In this document: positions 1-4,704 of the stretch, piece by piece | Numbering within the stretch: the first letter of the stretch is position 1 | How the letters are laid out: every line of letters begins with the position of its first letter | DNA from: Planctomycetota bacterium | Lineage (GTDB): Bacteria > Planctomycetota > MHYJ01 > WSZJ01 > JACPWG01 | Assembly (NCBI GenBank): GCA_016220045.1 | Contig: JACRIP010000542.1 | Location: forward strand, 1-10,615 | Direction of reading: 5' to 3' | DNA length: 10,615 nt | Notes under the pieces: generated by a model | What the model saw: only the letters and a program-made list of their open reading frames with translations | The model's database searches: none | What the model was told of the DNA's origin: nothing | Translations under genes and position numbers: made by a program

Positions 1-92
1 ACGACGCGACCCAACGGGAACAGGGGAGCGTCACGACGCGCCCCCACGGGAACAGGGGCGCGCCACGACGCGCCCCCACGGGAACAGGGGAG
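1..92. repeat. 32-bp tandem repeat, three copies
   Basis: Three consecutive units begin at 1, 33 and 65, each opening with ACGACGCG and carrying the core ACGGGAACAGGGG. Units 2 and 3 are nearly identical in their first 26 bases, while unit 1 differs at a few positions (ACCCAACGGG instead of CCCCCACGGG). The array lies beyond the 3' end of the minus-strand ATPase gene and may continue to the left of the window. Units 2 and 3 have a CCCC and a GGGG that could pair as a small hairpin. I see no convincing gene in 1-152. Confidence 0.85.
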
Positions 93-119
93 CTACTGCA
101 CGTCCCCAGAACCCTCGCG

Positions 120-147
120 CCTGACCCCTGATCCCTCGTCCCTCGCC
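120..147. repeat. 7-bp tandem array, CCTGATC-like units
   Basis: Four units of seven bases follow one another: CCTGACC, CCTGATC, CCTCGTC, CCTCGCC. The array ends five bases before the stop codon of the minus-strand ATPase gene. A closely similar run occurs far away at 9152-9184, so this is a recurring intergenic repeat class in this genome rather than a chance low-complexity patch. Confidence 0.6.
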
Positions 148-152
148 CGCCC

Positions 153-1883
153 TCACCGCGCCAGCGACGCCTGCAGATGCTGGAACCGCACGAGCAGCTT
201 CGCGCGCTCGAGGTCGCGGAACTTCGGCGTGAGGAACTCCTTGCCGGTGCACTCCAGCACCGCGGCCAGCTCCTGCAGCTCGATCTCCTCGCCGTAGCTC
301 GGCGGGATGAAGTCCTTCACCTCGCGCGCGAAGTCGTCCCGGGTAATCGCCTGGTGATTCTCCAGGAGGGAACGGCGCCGGGCCCGCACCACGAGCCCTT
401 CGACGTCCGCGCCCGACAGCCTGCCCGAGCTCGGCATCTCCTGCTCCACGCCCTCCGCGATCGGGGCCTTCTGCTTCCGCGCCATGATCTTCACCATGCC
501 GCGCCGCTCCGCCTCCTCCTCCGGGTAGAAGAGCGGAATGTGGACTTCGGCGCGCCCCTGGCGCTTGAGGTCGACGGGCAACAGGTCGGGGCGGCAGGTG
601 AGCAGGAACCACAGGATCTTGCCGCGGTAGCGCGTGTCGCCCATTTGCGAGGCCAGCATCGAGAACACGCGCGCCGAGGTGCCGCTGTCCCCGCCCGCTT
701 CGCGTTTGCCCACCGCGGCATCGGCCTCGTCGATGATCACGCCCACCGGCCCGGTCGCCTTGAGCACGGTCAGGATCTTCTCCCAGTTCCCCTCGGTCAC
801 GCCCTGCCACTGCGAACGGAAATTCAGCAGCTTGACGCAGGGAATGCCGATTTCGCCGACGAAGCAGGTGATGAGGAAGGTCTTGCCGGTGCCGACCGGA
901 CCGCAGATCAGGTAGCCCATGGGCACGCTGTCGAGTTTGCCCTCCTTGATGAGGCGCGCGTCCTCGCGCAGCCACTTCTTGGCGGCGTCGTGGCCCGAGA
1001 CCGTGTCGAGCGTCCAGGTCGGCTGCAGGAATTCCAGGAGGCCGTAGCACTCCTTCTCGATCAGCTCCTTCTTCTTGCCGGAGACGTAATCGAGGGAGAG
1101 CCGCTTCTTGTTGTTCAGCGCCTCCTTGACGAGATGCAGCGTATTCACGCGCGAGAGCCCGGCGGTCAGGTCGGCGAGCACCTCGGGCGCCAGGTCGGCC
1201 AGCTCGACGTAGTCCTTGCCCTGCGAGAGCGAATTGATGAACTCCAACCGCTCGGTCGAGTCCGGCAGCGCGATCTCGAGCTTCGACGTGTAGGGGTTGT
1301 TCACCACCATTGGGTGGAGTTCGACCAGGTTCTGGCAGACCAGGCAGATGGTGACGTCGTTCGCCAGGAAGAGCGGGTCGCGCGCCCATTTGAGGAGGGT
1401 GATGAGGTTGGAGCTGTCCTCCGCGGACTGGTAGCTGAGCTGGCCGGCCGGGCAGATCATCTCGGCGTATTCGAGGACGATGGCGATCTTCTTGCGCGCG
1501 CTGGGGTTCATCGTCCGGGTGCGGATGTAGCGTTCGAGCAGCGGGAGGGCGCGCGAGGCCTCGCGCGGCAGGCCCTGGGCGTAGCGGGTCCCGGTTACGG
1601 TATCCACCGCAGATGCGACCTGGAGCAGGTCCTCCATCATCTTCGGCTGGGAGGCGTTGATCCCGGCGGAGAGATCGTAGTAGAAGACGGCGTCGCGCTG
1701 GGGGAAGATCGCCTGGGCGAGGAAGTCGCGCAGCGGCACGAAGGAAGCGTTGCCGGCGGCGTCGCGCAGCGGCACGAGGTCGTGGATATTGCCCGAGATC
1801 AGGAACTGGACCGAAGTCCCGCCCCGGTACTTTTCGGCGAGGGTCTGCGCCCAGGCCGGCAATCGTTCGATCGGATCGCTCAT
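153..1883 (-). CDS. Two-module AAA+ ATPase, Ycf46-like
   Basis: A 576-residue cytoplasmic ATPase with no signal peptide or membrane segment. The C-terminal module (about 290-528) is a classic AAA domain: Walker A GPVGTGKT at 328-335, Walker B VGVIIDEAD at about 380-388, a GDSGTSARVF stretch at 399-407, the arginine-finger region LKRQGR at 439-444 and the sensor-2 signature LSGAD at 489-493. The sensor-1 position, normally Asn in the TNRP motif, reads TCRP (Cys430). The N-terminal module (about 20-265) looks like a second AAA fold that has lost Walker A but keeps a Walker-B-like strand (IAIVLEYAEMI, 133-143). This layout and the GDSGTS stretch resemble Ycf46-type ATPases of cyanobacteria and other bacteria. 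The gene is last in the order pspA, membrane coiled-coil protein, ATPase, which suggests it remodels the PspA-like filament (inference). The ATG at 1881-1883 is preceded by a weak GGGA. Family assignment is from motifs only. Confidence 0.9.
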   Translation of the reverse strand: MSDPIERLPAWAQTLAEKYRGGTSVQFLISGNIHDLVPLRDAAGNASFVPLRDFLAQAIFPQRDAVFYYDLSAGINASQPKMMEDLLQVASAVDTVTGTRYAQGLPREASRALPLLERYIRTRTMNPSARKKIAIVLEYAEMICPAGQLSYQSAEDSSNLITLLKWARDPLFLANDVTICLVCQNLVELHPMVVNNPYTSKLEIALPDSTERLEFINSLSQGKDYVELADLAPEVLADLTAGLSRVNTLHLVKEALNNKKRLSLDYVSGKKKELIEKECYGLLEFLQPTWTLDTVSGHDAAKKWLREDARLIKEGKLDSVPMGYLICGPVGTGKTFLITCFVGEIGIPCVKLLNFRSQWQGVTEGNWEKILTVLKATGPVGVIIDEADAAVGKREAGGDSGTSARVFSMLASQMGDTRYRGKILWFLLTCRPDLLPVDLKRQGRAEVHIPLFYPEEEAERRGMVKIMARKQKAPIAEGVEQEMPSSGRLSGADVEGLVVRARRRSLLENHQAITRDDFAREVKDFIPPSYGEEIELQELAAVLECTGKEFLTPKFRDLERAKLLVRFQHLQASLAR

Positions 1884-1936
1884 CGGATTCCCAACCAGAA
1901 GCGGAAGTTCGGATATTGAGGGGGGAGCGGCAGAAG

Positions 1937-1984
1937 GTTTGGAGGTTTGGAGGTTTAGGGGTTTAGGGGTTTAGGGGTTTGGGG
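1937..1984. repeat. 8-bp tandem array (GTTTRGNN), six units
   Basis: Units start exactly every eight bases at 1937, 1945, 1953, 1961, 1969 and 1977: GTTTGGAG twice, GTTTAGGG three times and GTTTGGGG once. The strand is G-rich with runs of three or four G at regular spacing, so a G-quadruplex is possible. The array lies 53 bp upstream of the ATPase start. It is matched by an array of the same class in the opposite orientation at 2084-2118, and another occurs at 9092-9123. Confidence 0.85.
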
Positions 1985-1990
1985 CCCAGT

Positions 1991-2074
1991 GTGCGGCGCA
2001 AGCCAGCGGGGACGGGCCGCACGTTTGGCACCGCAATCTCAGGCGTGGTGGTAACTCGGGATGATGGCGCCTGA
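1991..2074. other. Two hairpins between inverted octamer arrays
   Basis: Between the two inverted arrays lie two perfect 7-bp stems. GTGCGGC (1991-1997) can pair with GCCGCAC (2016-2022), and TCAGGCG (2039-2045) with CGCCTGA (2068-2074). Loops are 18 and 22 nt. Together with the flanking arrays (1937-1984 and 2084-2118), the whole 1937-2118 stretch could fold as a long imperfect stem with two internal hairpins. It could be a structured leader of the ATPase transcript, a partial terminator after the membrane gene, or a small non-autonomous repeat element. No T-run typical of an intrinsic terminator is present. Confidence 0.4.
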
Positions 2075-2083
2075 ACCCAGAGT

Positions 2084-2118
2084 CTCCAAACCGCCAAACC
2101 TCCAAACGCCCAAACCCC
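2084..2118. repeat. 8-bp array in reverse orientation, four units
   Basis: AAAC occurs every eight bases at 2088, 2096, 2104 and 2112. Read on the minus strand the units are GTTTGGGC, GTTTGGAG, GTTTGGCG and GTTTGGAG. The array ends one base before the stop codon of the upstream minus-strand gene (TAA at 2120-2122). Its orientation is inverted relative to 1937-1984, so the two can base-pair in RNA. Confidence 0.8.
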
Positions 2119-2119
2119 G

Positions 2120-2947
2120 TTAGGCGCGCGCCCGCGGCGGCGGCAGGTGTTCGAGTCCGGCGACGGCGGCGTCGCGTCCGAGGAAGGAGTCCATCTCGGA
2201 CATGAACTGCTCGTTCAACTGCATTTCGGCGACGACGGAATTGATCTGGTGGGAGACGCCGGCCGGGTTGTCCATGGAGACCAGGTTGTCGCGGATGAGC
2301 TTGAGCGTGTTCTCGATCGTCTGCTGGTTGGCCTCGAGCACGCGCTCGTTTTCGTGGGCCTTGAGCGCGCGGGCGAGGCGCTGGTTGAGGACGTCGAGGT
2401 TGGAACCCTTGACGCGGCGCAGGGCGTCGGCCATCGCAGGGTCGCTCAGCTCCTGCTCCAGCTTGCGGATCTGCCGCTGAATGTCGTCGATCTCGGAGCC
2501 TTTGACGAATTCCCGGATGCGGGCGCGGGAGGTCTGCATGCGGATGTAGGTCTTGAGCAGGTCGCGCAGGCGCGTGACTCCCGCCTCCATGGTCGAGCGC
2601 GCCGACTCGGGTGCGTCCTCGACCATGCGCTCGATGCGCTGGGTGACCGACTCCAGCTCGCGGTACTTGTTGCGTTCGTAATCGGGGAGACGCCGGAGCA
2701 TGCCGTCCAGCTCTTCCTGGTCCTTCACGTCGCGCACGCGCAGGTACTCGGCGCGCACGCGCCGCTGCCAGCGCGGGTGATTCGGCACCAGCCACATCCA
2801 CGCGAGCTCCCAGCCGGCGGCGACGAAGAGGAAGCCCGGCGCGAAGAGCGCGGACGCCACGGTGAGGCCGGCCAGCATGGCGAGATTCGGGCCGCTCCAG
2901 AAGGCGCGGCGGTAGAATTCCTTGTTCGGGACGTCGTTCTCAGCCAC
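2120..2947 (-). CDS. Membrane-anchored coiled-coil protein of unknown function
   Basis: A 275-residue protein that I do not recognise as a named family. After a short polar N-terminus, residues about 20-54 form a hydrophobic stretch long enough for a membrane hairpin or two helices (LAMLAGLTVASALFAPGFLF, then a Trp-rich second half). The rest (about 60-265) is highly charged and helix-rich with coiled-coil character (for example IDDIQRQIRKLEQELSDP at 153-170) and ends in a Pro/Arg tail. The topology suggests a membrane anchor with a long cytoplasmic helical arm. The start is GTG at 2945-2947, supported by a strong GGGAGG five bases upstream, with no better ATG nearby. It lies 39 nt downstream of the PspA gene on the same strand, so cotranscription is likely. 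Its own coiled coil could contact the PspA-like protein or the downstream ATPase; this is inference. Confidence 0.85.
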   Translation of the reverse strand: MAENDVPNKEFYRRAFWSGPNLAMLAGLTVASALFAPGFLFVAAGWELAWMWLVPNHPRWQRRVRAEYLRVRDVKDQEELDGMLRRLPDYERNKYRELESVTQRIERMVEDAPESARSTMEAGVTRLRDLLKTYIRMQTSRARIREFVKGSEIDDIQRQIRKLEQELSDPAMADALRRVKGSNLDVLNQRLARALKAHENERVLEANQQTIENTLKLIRDNLVSMDNPAGVSHQINSVVAEMQLNEQFMSEMDSFLGRDAAVAGLEHLPPPRARA

Positions 2948-2952
2948 GTGCG

Positions 2953-2958
2953 CCTCCC
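2953..2958 (-). promoter_or_regulatory. Ribosome binding site fixing a GTG start
   Basis: On the minus strand GGGAGG lies five bases before the GTG at 2945-2947. It supports GTG as the real start of the membrane coiled-coil gene, which has no alternative ATG upstream. Confidence 0.75.
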
Positions 2959-2986
2959 AGCGCTCGAACGGCGGGCGCGAAGCCGC

Positions 2987-3736
2987 CTAGCCCGCGCGCT
3001 CGCGCTCGGCCGGGCCGATGGTTTTCTCGCCTTCCTTGGCCGGCGGGGCCGCGGCCGCGGCGGCGGACGGCGTCGCGAGCCCCATCTCCAGCTTGAACTG
3101 CTGGAGCAGCTCCTTGCCTTCCATTTCCCGCGCGCGCTCTTCGAGGTCGATCTCCTTCATGTTCACGGTCTCGCCCGCCATCGCGAGCTTGCCCGCCGCC
3201 TCGGCGCCCTTCGCCTTCAGCTTGGAAATCATCTCGTCGTGCGTCGTGTCCACGCCCGCGACCTCAAAGCTCTCGAACACGCCGGCCAGCTCGGTCTTCC
3301 ACTTAGCCGAGTCCGCTTCGCGGATCGCCTGCATCGCCTCGTCGGTCTTGCGCTTCATCTCGGACATGTACTTTTCTTTGAGCTTGACCAGCGAATCGTA
3401 GCCGGCCCGCGCGCCCTTCAACTGCTCCTGGTTGCGCGACAGCGCCTCCTGCACGCGCTTGAGGCGGACGGCGAAGTCCGCGGCGAGCTTCTCTTCGCCG
3501 CTGGCCAGGCAGGCTCGGACCTTGGCGGTCATGCTGCGGATCTGCTTTTCGTAGTCCGAGGCCTCCTCCTCGAGGCGGATGATGCCGGCGCGGGCCTTGG
3601 CGAGACCGCTATTGATCTCCGGGACCTTGTCCTGCATGTCGCGGACATTCTGTTCGAGGATCATCTTGGGGTCCTCGCCCATCTCGATGAACGCGCCGAG
3701 GATGGAGCGGAACATGCGCTTGAGACGTGCCCACAT
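2987..3736 (-). CDS. pspA: PspA/IM30 (Vipp1) family membrane-associated protein
   Basis: A 249-residue, almost entirely helical protein of the phage-shock-protein A/IM30 family, which assembles into rods or rings on the inner face of the cytoplasmic membrane and protects it under stress. The N-terminus (MWARLKRMFRSILGAF, 1-16) reads as the family's amphipathic membrane-binding helix, followed by the characteristic EDP at 21-23 and MILEQNVRDMQDKV (25-38). Residues about 40-215 form long charged coiled-coil helices. The tail from about 221 is an Ala/Pro-rich flexible extension that E. coli PspA lacks, making this protein somewhat longer than usual. The ATG at 3734-3736 has an ideal AAGGAG eight bases upstream, and a TTGACT/TAGAAT promoter lies at 3837-3865. 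It heads the cluster with the membrane coiled-coil gene and the AAA+ ATPase. PspA versus Vipp1 cannot be decided from sequence alone. Confidence 0.92.
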   Translation of the reverse strand: MWARLKRMFRSILGAFIEMGEDPKMILEQNVRDMQDKVPEINSGLAKARAGIIRLEEEASDYEKQIRSMTAKVRACLASGEEKLAADFAVRLKRVQEALSRNQEQLKGARAGYDSLVKLKEKYMSEMKRKTDEAMQAIREADSAKWKTELAGVFESFEVAGVDTTHDEMISKLKAKGAEAAGKLAMAGETVNMKEIDLEERAREMEGKELLQQFKLEMGLATPSAAAAAAPPAKEGEKTIGPAERERAG

Positions 3737-3744
3737 GCCAGGAT

Positions 3745-3750
3745 CTCCTT
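3745..3750 (-). promoter_or_regulatory. Ribosome binding site of the pspA-like gene
   Basis: AAGGAG on the minus strand lies eight bases before the ATG at 3734-3736, a near-consensus Shine-Dalgarno that fixes the start. Confidence 0.8.
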
Positions 3751-3836
3751 CTGGCGGCCATGCCGCACCCGATCAGGGCCGCGCCGCGCCGGCAGGATCG
3801 CCGCGCGGCAGAATCGATGGTCCGGGAAAGGGCCAG

Positions 3837-3865
3837 ATTCTAGCGGTCACCCGGAGCGGAGTCAA
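3837..3865 (-). promoter_or_regulatory. Sigma70-type promoter for the pspA cluster
   Basis: On the minus strand TTGACT (3860-3865) is followed after exactly 17 bases by TAGAAT (3837-3842). Both hexamers are one base from consensus. Transcription would start near 3830, giving a leader of roughly 95 nt before the pspA-like ATG. This looks like a housekeeping promoter. I saw no sigma54-type GG/GC pair, so PspF-like control as in enterobacteria is not suggested. Confidence 0.65.
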
Positions 3866-3879
3866 TGAAAAGGCCGGGC

Positions 3880-3908
3880 TTGCCGGGGCCGGTGCGCCAC
3901 GCTAGAAT
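3880..3908 (+). promoter_or_regulatory. Divergent sigma70-type promoter for the secreted protein gene
   Basis: TTGCCG (3880-3885) and TAGAAT (3903-3908) are separated by 17 bases. Start of transcription is expected near 3915, about 42 nt before the ATG at 3957. The -35 element lies only 14 bp from the -35 of the oppositely directed pspA promoter, so the two promoters stand back to back. Confidence 0.5.
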
Positions 3909-3956
3909 CGCCATGCATCTTCCACGCCCCGCCGCCGCTCTCCAGGACAATGCCCG

Positions 3957-4604
3957 ATGCCTGCCGCCCCCCTTCAGACGCCGGCTCTCCTCCCGGCGGC
4001 GCTCCTCCTCCTCCTGGCCGCCGTCGCCGCGGCCGATCCCGCGCCCGTTCCGCCCGCCCCCCTCCTGCGCATCGACCGCCTGGAGTTCTCCTGCCTCGCC
4101 CCGGAGCACGAACGCCCCGCCGGCCCCGGCACGCCGCGCGACGCCGCGCCCGTCTATCAGGTATTCGATGTATGGGACGAGGACGCGGCGGGCTTCCACC
4201 CCGCGCTCTTCGACGTCGCCGTCTACGTGACCAACGGGGAAGCGTCCGCGGTCGGCGGCACGGAACTGGCGCTCTCGCTCCGCTACATGATCGGCCCGGT
4301 GGTTCGCTATCCGGCCGGCGAATTCGCCGGGCTGATCGACCTGGCGGCGAGCCGCGAACGCGCCGGCTGGATCGCCGGGCCCGCCCCCTACCTGCATCGC
4401 CCGGCCCCGCTGCCGCCCGGCCAGGCGCGCAAGATCAATTTCCGCAATCTGTCCCTGCGCGATCCGCTGGAAGCCGCCCGCCGCGCGGGCATGTGGCTCT
4501 GGCGCGTCGAACTCACCGCCACCTTGCGCCGCCCCGACCGCGACCTGCTCGGCCAGCCGGCGCCTCTGGGCCGCCTCCTCGAGGTCCTGCCGGACGAACG
4601 CTGA
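3957..4604 (+). CDS. Secreted protein of unknown function
   Basis: A 215-residue protein I do not recognise. The N-terminus is a clear Sec signal peptide: a hydrophobic core of Leu and Ala (about residues 10-25) ending in VAAAD, with likely cleavage near residue 26. There is no lipobox, so it should be periplasmic or exported. The mature part alternates short hydrophobic stretches that look like beta strands (FDVAVYVTNGE at about 84-94, TELALSLRYMIGPVVRY at about 101-117, and MWLWRVELTATL near the end), suggesting a compact beta-sandwich-like domain. It contains one mature-region Cys (about residue 46). The start at 3957 is chosen because only this frame gives a signal peptide; an AGGA at 3944-3947 sits nine bases upstream. 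An overlapping frame from 3950 is Arg/Pro-rich and not credible. The gene is divergent from the pspA cluster and upstream of lptD, hinting at an envelope role without proving it. Confidence 0.8.
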   Translation: MPAAPLQTPALLPAALLLLLAAVAAADPAPVPPAPLLRIDRLEFSCLAPEHERPAGPGTPRDAAPVYQVFDVWDEDAAGFHPALFDVAVYVTNGEASAVGGTELALSLRYMIGPVVRYPAGEFAGLIDLAASRERAGWIAGPAPYLHRPAPLPPGQARKINFRNLSLRDPLEAARRAGMWLWRVELTATLRRPDRDLLGQPAPLGRLLEVLPDER

Positions 4605-4632
4605 GGCCGGCCTCCTCCCGGCGCGCGCGCCG
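4603..4632. other. Pair of perfect GC palindromes before the lptD promoter
   Basis: GAGGCCGGCCTC (4603-4614) and CGGCGCGCGCGCCG (4619-4632) are both perfect palindromes, four bases apart. The first overlaps the stop codon of the secreted-protein gene and the second ends three bases before the lptD -35 box. Neither is followed by a T-run, so they are not textbook intrinsic terminators. They may separate the two transcription units or bind a dimeric regulator, or may simply reflect GC-rich composition. Confidence 0.4.
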
Positions 4633-4635
4633 TCG

Positions 4636-4663
4636 TTGACACCCGTCCCGCGGCTGCTATAAT
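4636..4663 (+). promoter_or_regulatory. Near-perfect sigma70 promoter of the lptD-like gene
   Basis: TTGACA (4636-4641) and TATAAT (4658-4663) are exact consensus hexamers separated by 16 bases, which stands out in this GC-rich DNA. Transcription should begin near 4670, giving a leader of about 35 nt. A GAGG at 4692-4695 lies nine bases before the ATG at 4705. It indicates strong constitutive expression of lptD and perhaps of the genes behind it. Confidence 0.85.
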
Positions 4664-4704
4664 CCGCAGTCTTTCTCGGACGTTGCCGCGCGAGGTTTTG
4701 TCGC

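Noticed and set aside
1..92. Possible CRISPR array
   Set aside because: The 32-bp units follow each other directly without spacers and no cas gene is present.
177..1919. A 580-codon plus-strand open frame opposite the AAA+ ATPase gene
   Set aside because: The opposite strand carries Walker A, Walker B and sensor-2 motifs, while this frame is Arg/Leu/Gly-rich without any domain signature.
1937..1984. True telomere-like end of a linear replicon (units resemble TTTAGGG telomere repeats)
   Set aside because: The array is internal, short, has period 8 with variable units, and is flanked by ordinary genes on both sides.
1985..2083. Intrinsic terminator or known riboswitch in the spacer before the ATPase gene
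   Set aside because: The hairpins have no following T-run on either strand, and I recognise no riboswitch consensus.
2147..3868. A 573-codon plus-strand open frame spanning the pspA-like and membrane coiled-coil genes
   Set aside because: It crosses two real minus-strand genes and their spacer, and has compositional His/Leu/Arg richness only.
3950..4639. An overlapping 229-codon frame starting seven bases before the secreted-protein start
   Set aside because: The translation is Arg/Pro-rich without hydrophobic structure; the frame from 3957 gives a clean signal peptide.
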